A stretch of DNA of 64,000 bases from Novosphingobium sp. Chol11 (GCF_900218065.1 NZ_OBMU01000001.1:1024894-1088893), one strand, 5' to 3'; positions 54,521 through 63,527 are shown, numbered from the stretch's first letter. The notes: generated from the letters alone by a model not told the origin. Numbers and translations: made by a program.

Positions 54521-55015
54521 TCACAGTGTGATTTTCCCATCATGGATAAACCGCCGATGCACTTCGGCCATTTGTTCGCGAGCATGCTCAAGGTTCAAAA
54601 GGCTGCTATTGTCACTGATTTTTCTTACCGACATATCAGCAGACAGACGCGCGTCATCTCCTTTGATCTCGCCGTATTTGTCACGAACCTTGATCTCGCC
54701 ATCGGGGATGTTTCGCAAGCCGCTCTCAAGGTTGCGCATAAACTCTTTCTGGATTTTGCGCTTCTTGGCACGATAACCTATGTTCACCGTCACGTCCAGA
54801 GCTGCATCTTCGGGCATCGCGTCGATGATTTTCTGCGCTTCAACTTCTCCTAGCAGGTCATTCAGAATTTGCCGCCCTTTGGCGAAGCTCGCCTTCACCT
54901 TGTCTGCAATGCTCTCGTGAGCATCAACTTCCACGACCTTTTGTTCAGGTTCGCGAGCATCAGCAGTCTCTGGCACTAATCCTTGGGGTTTGTCGTTCAT
55001 GTCCATGTTCAACAT
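54521..55015 (-). CDS. Hypothetical charged protein, island two-gene unit, first gene
   Basis: The start is uncertain; ATGs at 55015, 55006 and 55000 are near, with no good ribosome site, giving about 160-164 residues. The first half is acidic (REPEQKVVEVDAHESIADKV), and the second has LDVTVNIGYRAKKRKIQKEFMRNLESGLRNIPDGEIKVRDKYGEI. No family is recognised. Its start overlaps the 5' end of the truncated methyltransferase on the other strand. Confidence 0.5.
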   Translation of the reverse strand: MLNMDMNDKPQGLVPETADAREPEQKVVEVDAHESIADKVKASFAKGRQILNDLLGEVEAQKIIDAMPEDAALDVTVNIGYRAKKRKIQKEFMRNLESGLRNIPDGEIKVRDKYGEIKGDDARLSADMSVRKISDNSSLLNLEHAREQMAEVHRRFIHDGKITL

Positions 55016-56045
55016 GACTAGCGACAGCCACCTGTTTCGTACCGCCGCGCAATTGGCGGAGGACGGCTTCCGGAGGGATGGGGCCAATTGGCTGCGCGGT
55101 TCCGCCCTTAATAGTGATGGGCAGCAGAGCCTGAGTGCGCACGCGTCAGCTGGTGGACAATCCGCGCTTAACTTGAAACTATCCACCGGTAGGCCCGCGA
55201 TGAACGCGCCGCAATGTTACGTTCCGCTTTACGAAGCGAAGATGACAAACTTCTACGATCCTCGATACGCTTCGTATGGCGACAGGGAAGATCGTGGGTT
55301 TCGAGTGCTTCCGGAAACTGGTGAGCACGATCACGGCGATCCAAGCTTTGAAGCAATGCCGTTTTATTGGGTCTCAGATAGTCAGGTTATTGTTCGTTCA
55401 GTGGGCCATAAACCAAAATTCTGGATCGTTTTCAACAAAGTGACTGGAATTGGGAATGAGCGGACATTTATATGCTGCCCAATCCCGAGCTACGGGTCTG
55501 GTGATAGTTTAAATCATGTCGTTTTTGGCGGAGATGCAAGTTTATATGCAATATTTCTTGCAAATTCATCGGCATTGATGGCGGACTATATTGCAAGAAT
55601 TAAAATTGGCGGAGTTAATATTAACTACTTTCATGTCAAACAACTCCCCATTCTCCCACCTCAAGCTTACAGCAAAACCGACCTCGCCTTCATCGTCCCG
55701 CGCGTGCTGGAGCTGAGCTACACCAGCTATTCCATGACCCCGTTCGCCCGCGATCTGGGCTATGAGGGCGAACCCTTCGCATGGGACGAGGACCGTCGCG
55801 CACAGCTCCGCGCACAGCTCGACGCCTGGTACGCCCTCGCCTACGGCCTTACCCGCGATGAGTTGCGCTATGTCCTCGATCCCAAGGATGTCATGGGCGC
55901 GGACTATCCCAGCGAAACCTTCCGCGTCCTCCAGAAGAACGAAATCGCCAAATATGGTGAATATCGTACCCAGCGCCTTGTCCTCGCCGCCTATGACGAA
56001 CTGACCGCGCAGGGTATGCGGCCGAGGCTAGAAGGGTGTCGATGA
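54990..56045 (+). pseudogene. 5'-truncated Eco57I-class DNA methyltransferase (C-terminal part)
   Basis: About 350 residues are open, and family-like sequence begins at MTSDSHLFRTAAQLAEDGF (about 55014). The fragment covers the target-recognition and C-terminal region: FYDPRYASYG, RTFICCPIPSYG, then IGGVNINYFHVKQLPILPP. The catalytic NPPY domain and the N-terminal nuclease or helicase parts are missing. The stretch 55370-55680 is visibly AT-rich compared with its surroundings. The end overlaps the HNH gene by four bases (ATGA). It is presumably non-functional for methylation. Confidence 0.7.
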
Positions 56046-56842
56046 TGACGCGGTCCACCAGCGTCCGCAGCCGCCCCGTCCACCCGATTTACCGCTCCGA
56101 GCTACAGCAGGCCGCGTATAACCACGGCTTCCGCAAGGAAAATGGCGAGGCGGATGGGTGGCTCTATTTTCGGTCTGGCGATGGTATTCCCGGGGAAATT
56201 GCACTCGCCTCCGGCAGTGAGGAAGGGGGGGCGCCGTGGTTCCTTGCCGTGGAACATGCCGGCGTCGCCGCAAAGCTGCGTGGCGAGTTTCCTGCGGCCC
56301 TGGCTGAACCCGGACCAGGCCAGTTCCGCGGCGCCTTCGCCTTCTCCGATCAGGCCGAGATGCGCCAGGCCCTCAGTCGCGCCTTCCATCTGGCCCGTGC
56401 GCTTCCGACCTTTCCGCTGTCCCAGTTTGAAGCCGATGTGGCGAGTCTGGGCGACACCGAGGTGGAACGGATTACCCGCGAACGGATCGGACAGGGCTAT
56501 TTCCGGGGCGCCCTGCTCGATTATTGGAACAACAAATGCCCGCTCACGGGCATCTCCGAGCGTGCGCTGCTCCGCGCAAGCCATATTGTGCCCTGGTCGC
56601 GGTGCGAAAGCGATGAAGAAAGGCTAGACGTTTTCAACGGCTTGCTACTCGCCGCACACTGGGATGCCGCGTTTGATGCCGGTCTCGTGAGCTTTGACGA
56701 CGGGGGCAGAGTGCTCATCAAATCAGACCTCGATGCAGCAGTCGCCAATTTGCTTAGGCCTGACGGAGCTGCACCATTGCCCTTGGTTGATGCTCATCGC
56801 CAGCAGCTGGCTTGGCACCGTAGGTACTTTGGGTTCGAATAA
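56042..56842 (+). CDS. HNH endonuclease, restriction-type
   Basis: ATG 56042 follows AGAAGG and gives 266 residues. The C-terminal HNH fold has CPLTGISERALLRASHIVPW, N199 in FNGLLL, and H206 in AAHWDAAFDAG, with H181 as the likely base. Residues 1-120 are unassigned. It overlaps the methyltransferase remnant, which suggests a former methylase-nuclease pair. If the methylase is dead, the nuclease would be toxic unless inactive, repressed or protected by other methylation. Confidence 0.8.
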   Translation: MMTRSTSVRSRPVHPIYRSELQQAAYNHGFRKENGEADGWLYFRSGDGIPGEIALASGSEEGGAPWFLAVEHAGVAAKLRGEFPAALAEPGPGQFRGAFAFSDQAEMRQALSRAFHLARALPTFPLSQFEADVASLGDTEVERITRERIGQGYFRGALLDYWNNKCPLTGISERALLRASHIVPWSRCESDEERLDVFNGLLLAAHWDAAFDAGLVSFDDGGRVLIKSDLDAAVANLLRPDGAAPLPLVDAHRQQLAWHRRYFGFE

Positions 56843-56890
56843 CGATCGCGGCTCCGAAAAGCGAATTGTCAGCCTGACGATCTGGACTTA

Positions 56891-56922
56891 CAAAATGGCG
56901 TAACGTTCATTACGCCATTTTG
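56891..56922. promoter_or_regulatory. Perfect 13-bp inverted repeat before the serine recombinase
   Basis: CAAAATGGCGTAA, CGTTCA, TTACGCCATTTTG forms a perfect 13-bp stem with a 6-base spacer. It ends three bases upstream of the recombinase ribosome site (AGGAG). It may be a recombination or operator site, or an attenuating hairpin. A near-match of one arm occurs at 53756-53768. Confidence 0.65.
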
Positions 56923-56933
56923 TAGGAGCTCGC

Positions 56934-57614
56934 TTGAAGGCTGTCGCGTATTACCGGGTCTCAACCGCGACGCAGGGCAGGTCAGGCCTTGGCCTTGAAG
57001 CTCAGCGTCGAGCTGTTGAAAATCTATGCCGTTCTCGAGGATGGGAATTGGCGTCTCCACCTTTTTTGGAAATAGAGAGTGGGAAGCGCTCTGATCGTCC
57101 AGAGTTACGAAAGGCGCTGCACCGCGCAAACGTGACCGGCGCGGCTTTGGTGGTCGCCAAGCTGGACCGCCTATCGCGAAACGTCGCGTTCTTAGCTACG
57201 CTGCAAGAAAGTAATGTGAAGTTCGTTGCTGCTGATATGCCCGAGGCGAACGAGTTGACGGTCCACATCATGGCTGCAGTGGCGCAAGCGGAGCGCAAGG
57301 CCATTTCGAAGCGGACGCAGGAGGCGTTGCAGGCGGCCAAAGCCCGGGGCCAGATATTGGGCAACCCGAATGGTGCGGCCGCACTAAGGCGCGCCGCAAA
57401 GGGCAATGCGGACAGCATCGAGTCGATCAAGGCCGGTGCGGCATCACGGGCGCAGCAACTGTTCCCCATAATCGACGAGATGCGAAATCAGGGCATTACG
57501 TCCAGCGCAGCGTTAGCAAGAGCGCTTAACGAGGGAGGCTTTGTTACTGCTCGAGGCGGCCGATGGCACGCATCAACGGTGCGTAATTTACTAAGGCGCC
57601 GAATCGCAATTTGA
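56934..57614 (+). CDS. Small serine recombinase (resolvase/invertase family)
   Basis: The TTG start at 56934 sits 5 bases after TAGGAG and gives 226 residues. The catalytic domain has VAYYRVSTATQGRSGLGLEAQ with Ser10, LVVAKLDRLSRN and a long E-helix (AERKAISKRTQEAL). The C-terminus has a helix-turn-helix (ITSSAALARALNEGGFVTARGGRWHASTVRNLLRR). It cuts and rejoins at a crossover site. No transposase gene is adjacent, so it may move this island or invert DNA. Confidence 0.9.
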   Translation: MKAVAYYRVSTATQGRSGLGLEAQRRAVENLCRSRGWELASPPFLEIESGKRSDRPELRKALHRANVTGAALVVAKLDRLSRNVAFLATLQESNVKFVAADMPEANELTVHIMAAVAQAERKAISKRTQEALQAAKARGQILGNPNGAAALRRAAKGNADSIESIKAGAASRAQQLFPIIDEMRNQGITSSAALARALNEGGFVTARGGRWHASTVRNLLRRRIAI

Positions 57615-57785
57615 CGCTCTTGAGAACGCCCACGTCCGCGCTTAGCAATAATTCGCTCCTGCATGTCGAGCTAACCGAGAGCGGCTCCAACAATGCTATC
57701 ATCCCGGGCTGGAACTTGTGGACCAAATCTTTCGCGACAAAGGGACTTGCCCGTCAGCGTTGAGCACGAATAAGGGCAGCAGACC

Positions 57786-57816
57786 AAAAAAACCGCCGCC
57801 ATCCTCCCGGATGCGG
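57786..57816 (-). terminator. Orphan leftward Rho-independent terminator
   Basis: On the minus strand CCGCATCC, GGGA, GGAT(G)GCGG forms a hairpin with one bulge, ending three bases before a run of seven T (57786-57792). No minus-strand gene lies immediately to the right. The gap 57615-57910 otherwise holds no recognised gene. It may end an unannotated small RNA. Confidence 0.55.
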
Positions 57817-57910
57817 TGGTCGGCGTTCGGCAAACGCGGTGTTGACTGGCGACAACGTCGGCCATTCGAAGGCGATGGTCCGAGGGGGTAAGTAACGTGG
57901 GGGGTGAGCT

Positions 57911-60046
57911 TTGAAAATCTCGACAGCCTTGGAAAAGATTGACGAACAACAGCTTTTCGTCCCCGCATTTCAGCGGGAGTATGTCTGGAAGCGCGATGAC
58001 GCGAAGCAGCTTATCGACTCTCTCATCAAAGAATACCCAACTGGAACGATGCTCACTTGGGAGACGGCTAATCCTCCCGAGCTGAAGGGGCCGTACAAAT
58101 ATAATGAAAAGCAGGGTGCGGTCCGCATTTTGCTTGACGGCCAGCAGCGCATTACCACGCTATACATGCTCGTCCGCGGTCATATACCGCCTTATTATAC
58201 CGCAGCCGAAATCTTGAACGACACGCGGGGCCTGCATGTCAACGTCGAGACCAAGGAGCTGGCGTATTTTTCCAAAAACAAGATGGAGAACGATCCGCGC
58301 TGGCAGAACATAACCGACATTTTCCAGCGTAAAATCCGCGCAAAGGATATCGTGCGGGAGTTGGAGGCCAAGGGGGAAACGGTCTGTCGCGAACGCGATG
58401 ACATTATGGACGACAACACACGCGCTATAGAAAATATTCTTGATCGTGAGTTTCCCGAACAGACCATTCCCGTGCGGGCCAGCGTTCGTGAGGCGATCGA
58501 TATTTTCTACAAAGTCAACGCTAGCGGCGTTTCCCTCACCGATGCCGAACTCGCACTGGCCCAAATTTCCGGCTACTGGCCGGAGGCTCGCGACGTCTTT
58601 AAAAAGAAACTGTCGCAGCTGGCCGACAAGGGTTTTGTTTTCAAGTTAGACTTCATTGTGTATCTGCTTCTCGGGTGCCTCTATCATCTCGGGTCGGAGA
58701 TGAAAAAGCTGCACGATGCAGAAAACGAGGAAAAAATCCGCGCTGCGTGGAAGATATTGGACGATCAGGTGCTAGATTACGTTGCCAGCATCTTACGCTC
58801 GCATGCTTTCGTCGACCACACCGATGAGATCAATTCTGTTTATGCGCTGATCCCGATCATTGTATATTGCTTTGATAAGGGCGGCAAGCACCTGACAGAT
58901 GCCGAAATTCGCAAGCTGGTGAAGTGGTTCTACTACTCCCAGATCAGGACGCGCTATGTCAGCCAGCTCCCGCAAAAGCTCGATCGCGACCTCCGCATTA
59001 TCAAAGAATCCGCCAATCCCTTCGATGAGCTGTTGGCGGTCATAGATGAGGAGCGCCGGCTAGAAATCACCCCGGAAGAGTTTGTCGGCAGATCAATTTC
59101 TCATCCGCTTTTCGGTCTGCTCCGTTGGTATCTAAAGAGCCGAAACGCCGTCTGCTTTACCACGGGCGTCGCGCTACGACAGGCAATGGGGCGGAGATAT
59201 GCCCTAGAAAACGACCATATTTTTCCCTATTCGAAGCTGAAGGCGCACGGGTACGGGCAGGAAAACCGCTTGAAATACTCCCTCGCGCAAGAGCTTACGA
59301 ACCGCGCGATCCTCACGCAGTTCGCCAATCGCGCCAAGGGCGCGATGGATGCCAAGGCATATCTCGCCGATGTGCAGGGCCGGTTTCCGGATGCGCTCGC
59401 CCTGCAGTGCGTCTCTGAGGACCCCGAACTGTGGGAAATCGATAATTATGAAACCTTCTTGCAGCAGCGGCGCATCGTGCTCGCGACGAGGCTCAACGAG
59501 TTCCTCTCCCGCATCACGGAAACTAAGCCGCCTGAGGCGGCGATCACGTTGGAAGAGCTGATAGCCGAGGGCGAGGACGACGAGCTGGAATTTAAATCTT
59601 CGCTTCGCTGGGATATTGTAGAGCAGGTTCTAAACAGGAAGCTTGAGGACGTGGTGGTGAAGACCATCGCGGCCTTCGCTAACAGCCAGGGCGGCACACT
59701 TCTGATCGGTGTGAAGGACGACGGTGAGATTTTGGGGCTGGAGCCCGATTATCTGTCACTCGGCGGCGTGGATCGCGACAAGTTCGAGCTGCATCTGCGA
59801 AACCTACTAAATGCGGCTTTTGGCTCGGCGTTTATAGCCAGTAAGGTCAAGATCTGCTTCCCTGCCGTTAAGAACCTCGAAGTTTGCAAGGTCGATGTTC
59901 AGCCGTCGAACAAACCCTTTATACTGAAGGTGAAGGACAAAAATGGCGCTGTACTAGAAAAATTCTATGTCCGTAGCGGCAACTCGTCGCAGGAGGTCTC
60001 GCTCGCCGAGATGCCTGCCTATTTGATCGAACGCTTTCCCCAATAA
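57911..60046 (+). CDS. DUF262-HNH (GmrSD-like) protein fused to a Schlafen AlbA_2 domain
   Basis: TTG 57911 is the only possible start (stop just upstream), giving 711 residues. Residues 18-26 (PAFQREYVW), 76-80 (DGQQR) and 199-220 (FYKVNASGVSLTDAEL) are the DUF262 hallmarks. A DUF1524-type HNH is at 430-476, with DHIFP, N464 and NRAKG. Residues 557-705 are an AlbA_2 domain (ELEFKSS, then TIAAFANSQGGTLLIGVKDDG), as in Schlafen-type proteins. GmrSD proteins cut modified phage DNA using NTP. The C-terminal fusion suggests an added nucleic-acid-binding or regulatory part. Defence is inferred. Confidence 0.85.
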   Translation: MKISTALEKIDEQQLFVPAFQREYVWKRDDAKQLIDSLIKEYPTGTMLTWETANPPELKGPYKYNEKQGAVRILLDGQQRITTLYMLVRGHIPPYYTAAEILNDTRGLHVNVETKELAYFSKNKMENDPRWQNITDIFQRKIRAKDIVRELEAKGETVCRERDDIMDDNTRAIENILDREFPEQTIPVRASVREAIDIFYKVNASGVSLTDAELALAQISGYWPEARDVFKKKLSQLADKGFVFKLDFIVYLLLGCLYHLGSEMKKLHDAENEEKIRAAWKILDDQVLDYVASILRSHAFVDHTDEINSVYALIPIIVYCFDKGGKHLTDAEIRKLVKWFYYSQIRTRYVSQLPQKLDRDLRIIKESANPFDELLAVIDEERRLEITPEEFVGRSISHPLFGLLRWYLKSRNAVCFTTGVALRQAMGRRYALENDHIFPYSKLKAHGYGQENRLKYSLAQELTNRAILTQFANRAKGAMDAKAYLADVQGRFPDALALQCVSEDPELWEIDNYETFLQQRRIVLATRLNEFLSRITETKPPEAAITLEELIAEGEDDELEFKSSLRWDIVEQVLNRKLEDVVVKTIAAFANSQGGTLLIGVKDDGEILGLEPDYLSLGGVDRDKFELHLRNLLNAAFGSAFIASKVKICFPAVKNLEVCKVDVQPSNKPFILKVKDKNGAVLEKFYVRSGNSSQEVSLAEMPAYLIERFPQ

Positions 60047-60147
60047 GCAATGATCGTTACAGCTGCGCTCTGCTATTTGGTAATAAATTGACTGGCCGCC
60101 ATGTATCTGCAATTTCTGCAAGCAGAAGAGATAGTAGCCTCGAAGCG

Positions 60148-61077
60148 ATGATCACCCCAAAAGTTGACGTTCCAGACCTTCCCAAATGCGAATGCGGTGG
60201 TGAGATTCCGGCGCATGTCACTAGCTGCGTCGTATGCGCCGAAAGTGTCGGGTTCCCGAACGTGCGCTATGCGGAGCGTGCTGTGGAAGTGGCTGCGCTC
60301 GATCAGCGTTTCGCTGATGCTAAGATATCGGCGGGCGCACGGGGGAGCCTTGAGAGGCTGGAAGCGTTCGGAACGGCGGTGGACAAATCGGAGGCTGTGG
60401 TGAGCCGTTCGCTGGGCGACTTGGACGTGATGTTGTCAGGCGGGGGGAAGCTGATGCAGGCGTACCATCCCGCCGTTCGAGCCGGCCTGCGCGTACCGCA
60501 AAACAATGAGCACGACCCCATGCGGGATGTCAACGACGCGAGGGTCAGCCCTCACTTCTACGATCGCCTCCATTATGCTGCACTATCGCTCGATCGGAGG
60601 GGCGTGCCGCATTACGGAGACTGCGCCATTACGCTGAGGGAGGATCGGACCGCGAAGCGCACGACTGTCTTCGAGGAGAATCCCGTCGTCTTCAATGGGA
60701 AGCATCCATTGGGCAAAGGCCGTCCGCTCCCATATGGATACCGGGCTATCTGGAGAAGCAGAAGTAGGCTGGCGGTCGCCAAGCTCCATGCTAAGATAGA
60801 AGCTACCACACAGGACGGAGAGTTTGCCGGTATTCTCATGCAGAAGGCGCCTGTCCCAGAGCAACTCGCTGAGCCGGTCGATGCCGCCGAAGGCGCAGCC
60901 GTTGAAGCAGACCTGACCGATTTCATCGAGGTGCACGTCTACGGCGACCTTCACCCCGGTGCGTTCGCGCACGTATCGGCTGAAATATTGGACGACCCCA
61001 TCGAACAACTCTTGTGGGACCGGGCACAGCAGCGTCTGGGCGATTTTGGCATCACATTCGAGGAGGTCAGTGCATGA
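60148..61077 (+). CDS. Hypothetical protein with an N-terminal Cys4 ribbon
   Basis: ATG 60148 gives 309 residues; a TTG at 60088 would add 20. Four cysteines (14, 16, 27, 30; CxC then CxxC) suggest a zinc ribbon. The middle has RLHYAALSLDRRGVPHYGDCAITLR and RTTVFEEN, and the end has DFIEVHVYGDLHPGAF. The order of these motifs recalls ADP-ribosyltransferase-like families such as DUF3626, though this is weak. The final bases overlap the TPR gene (ATGA). Confidence 0.6.
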   Translation: MITPKVDVPDLPKCECGGEIPAHVTSCVVCAESVGFPNVRYAERAVEVAALDQRFADAKISAGARGSLERLEAFGTAVDKSEAVVSRSLGDLDVMLSGGGKLMQAYHPAVRAGLRVPQNNEHDPMRDVNDARVSPHFYDRLHYAALSLDRRGVPHYGDCAITLREDRTAKRTTVFEENPVVFNGKHPLGKGRPLPYGYRAIWRSRSRLAVAKLHAKIEATTQDGEFAGILMQKAPVPEQLAEPVDAAEGAAVEADLTDFIEVHVYGDLHPGAFAHVSAEILDDPIEQLLWDRAQQRLGDFGITFEEVSA

Positions 61078-63527
61078 AAGCTCGAATCTCTGGACGAGCC
61101 GCCGCCTTCGCTGTCAAGGTAGCCGACGGCTGGGAGCTCGGTCGACGTGGACGGACTAACCGCTTCAAGGTCGAGGAGCTGGATGTCACCCGTGCGCTAG
61201 GTGGCACCCCTGACGTCATAGAGATCGATGCGAAGAATGTCGCGGAGGTGGAGCGGCGGCTCGAGACCGAGTGGGCGAAGCACCGCGCTTTACGCCTGAC
61301 GATCATGCTTCTTGACCCTGCGGAGCGGGTCGAGGGGCTCGACGACGTCGCAGCGATGCTCGAAACCCTCCTTACGAATCGATACGTCGTCGAATTCATT
61401 GAGAGCCAGTTCTGCCAACAAGAGCTTCCGCCTGAGAGCGGGATCGAGCGAGCGGTTGCCCTTGCCGCGGATCACCCGCTGCTGGCCGCCATGTTTGAAC
61501 GCATCCAAGAATGGCAAACCGCGGTTCAGCAGGTCTGCGCCAGCTTCGAGACTTTGGATCCTAAGCTCTTCGGCGGCGAGGACGAAAAGGCTGAATACCG
61601 CGAGGCTGCCATTGCATCGGGGGCATTCCGGTCGCTCGCGAAGTCTACTACCGATGGCAAGCTATCTGACGCTGCCATATTCGAACTGCACGGGCAGCTC
61701 CGTAGGCTTGGCAACGCTCGCGCGATTGTGCCGGAATGGACTTCGGCTTTCCAACGCGTAGCCGTCGAGCGGCCTCCACTTCCTCCCGATCTCGCTGAGG
61801 ACTTCGAGCACGATGTCGCCGATTTTGGCGGCGGGCCGGGGGCGCATCAGCGTCTACGGAACGCCTTGGAGCAGCAACACGCCATTCTCGCGAGGGTCGC
61901 CGATGGTGACTACGAAAACGCCCGTAAGTTCGCCCGCGAACTCGCCCAGCGACAGCTGGCGTCGAACGATCGTCACTATCTAACGAAGTCTCTCACCCGC
62001 CTCAGCCAAGGCGCGCGGGAGATGGAAGCTTTTGAGCTTGATCTGGAGTGGTCGCATGAGGCTGTTGGATGCAATGCCGACGACGCCCGCGCCCACACTC
62101 AGTATGCCGACGCATTGCTGCAAGCCGGGCGTTACGACGATGCGATTGAGCAGTTCCGCCGGGCGGGAGAACTTGGCGAGCGTGGGTATGCCGCCACAGG
62201 TTATGCCAGAACCATGCGTCACCTCGGCCGCTTCGATGAGGCACTTCAAGCCTATGGTGTGGCGATAAGAGACCATCAGGGCACAGAGCACGAAATCTAT
62301 GCGCTCGTCGGTACGTCCAACGTCATGGCCGACAGAGGCAACATGGAAGCCGCAGTCGCTCATGCAAGTGAGGTGGCCGCACGCTTCCCCGGCGAGCATG
62401 TGGCCCGCCTCAATCTCGCGACCCTGCTGACCCGTCGAGCGCGTTTCCAGGAGGCTTGGCATGAATTTCTCGAGGCGGAGAAGCTCTGCAAAGACAAATC
62501 TCCGGTTCTTAGCGGACTCGCCGAAATCTGTCGCCGGACCGGGAGACTGGAGGAGGCTCGTCGGCGCTTCGCCGATATGGCACAACAGTACCCCCGCAAC
62601 GTCCGGGCCCGAATCGGCCTCATAGACACTTTGCGCTCACTCGGCGAGTATCGCCAGGCGGTGATTTACGCCAGACGCACGTCGGAACTGTTTCCAGGAA
62701 GCGTCCGGGCGGCTGGACGTCATGCCGAAATCTCAAGCCTGCTTGGCCGCCATGCGCCGGCGCGACAAATCCTTGCGGAGGCGATTGCAAAGTTTCCTAA
62801 GGATTCTTGGCTGCCGCTCGTGCGGGTCGCCGCCTACCGGAGGGAAGGGCGCTATGACCGGGCGTTGGCGGCTGTGGAGGATGCGGTGGCAAAGTTCCCA
62901 TATAGTCGCCGACTGGCGCTGTTGCGTGCAGAGATGCTGAGAAGGCTTGGCAAGCTCGCAGCTGCTCAGGAGCATTACCGTAGGCTCATGGAAGCCGACC
63001 AGACGGATGTGAAGGCGCGCAATGGCCTTGCTAGCTTGCTCATCTTGGACAATCAGGCCGAGCTCGCGGAGCGGCTGATTGATAATGACAATCCGCAAAC
63101 AGAGGATGAGTGGCGGTCCTTTCTCCTCAAGGCAACACTGGCCGAGCGGCGCGACGATATAGGCGGGGCAAGAGAGAGGATACATTGGGCGGTTGAGAAC
63201 TGTCCCTTTTTTGCCGAACGCCGGCTCTTCGTCGCGGCTGCGGCGAAGCTCGCTGCGAAGTGCCGCAGCGCGCGAAAGGCTCCCAACGTGCCAATCCTAC
63301 CGGAGCGAGACATCTGTAACCTCATCTCGTTCCAGATCGCTGCGATCACCAAGAGCCATCACGCCGGGAAGGCCTACACCGCTCTATCTCGAAACTTGCC
63401 CGAGCGTTATGGAGTCCTACGTGAAGAGATTGCGAGAAATTACGGCATTTCTAAGGAGAAGCCGCACCACTCCGCCGCTTGGGTCGCCAGCCGTCTGAAT
63501 GACGAGTTTCTGCTCGCGGCGGCGTGA
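61074..63527 (+). CDS. Large TPR-repeat protein
   Basis: ATG 61074 has AGGAGG upstream and overlaps the preceding stop, so it is translationally coupled to the ribbon gene. It is 817 residues long. Residues 1-270 show no known domain. From about 320 to 690 there are many TPR-like helix pairs, for example ARAHTQYADALLQAGRYDDAIEQFRRA and AEICRRTGRLEEARRRFADM. TPR proteins act as scaffolds or sensors. Paired with a ribbon protein in an island, it is a candidate two-part system. Confidence 0.75.
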   Translation: MKARISGRAAAFAVKVADGWELGRRGRTNRFKVEELDVTRALGGTPDVIEIDAKNVAEVERRLETEWAKHRALRLTIMLLDPAERVEGLDDVAAMLETLLTNRYVVEFIESQFCQQELPPESGIERAVALAADHPLLAAMFERIQEWQTAVQQVCASFETLDPKLFGGEDEKAEYREAAIASGAFRSLAKSTTDGKLSDAAIFELHGQLRRLGNARAIVPEWTSAFQRVAVERPPLPPDLAEDFEHDVADFGGGPGAHQRLRNALEQQHAILARVADGDYENARKFARELAQRQLASNDRHYLTKSLTRLSQGAREMEAFELDLEWSHEAVGCNADDARAHTQYADALLQAGRYDDAIEQFRRAGELGERGYAATGYARTMRHLGRFDEALQAYGVAIRDHQGTEHEIYALVGTSNVMADRGNMEAAVAHASEVAARFPGEHVARLNLATLLTRRARFQEAWHEFLEAEKLCKDKSPVLSGLAEICRRTGRLEEARRRFADMAQQYPRNVRARIGLIDTLRSLGEYRQAVIYARRTSELFPGSVRAAGRHAEISSLLGRHAPARQILAEAIAKFPKDSWLPLVRVAAYRREGRYDRALAAVEDAVAKFPYSRRLALLRAEMLRRLGKLAAAQEHYRRLMEADQTDVKARNGLASLLILDNQAELAERLIDNDNPQTEDEWRSFLLKATLAERRDDIGGARERIHWAVENCPFFAERRLFVAAAAKLAAKCRSARKAPNVPILPERDICNLISFQIAAITKSHHAGKAYTALSRNLPERYGVLREEIARNYGISKEKPHHSAAWVASRLNDEFLLAAA

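Noticed and set aside
54990..56045. Treating the methylase fragment as an intact small gene
   Set aside because: The first family-like residue is in the middle of the known recognition region. The catalytic NPPY part is absent. A pseudogene or remnant is more likely.
57671..57949. A 92-residue minus-strand frame near the orphan terminator
   Set aside because: It overlaps the terminator itself and the DUF262 start, and the sequence is low-complexity. It is not a credible source for the terminator.
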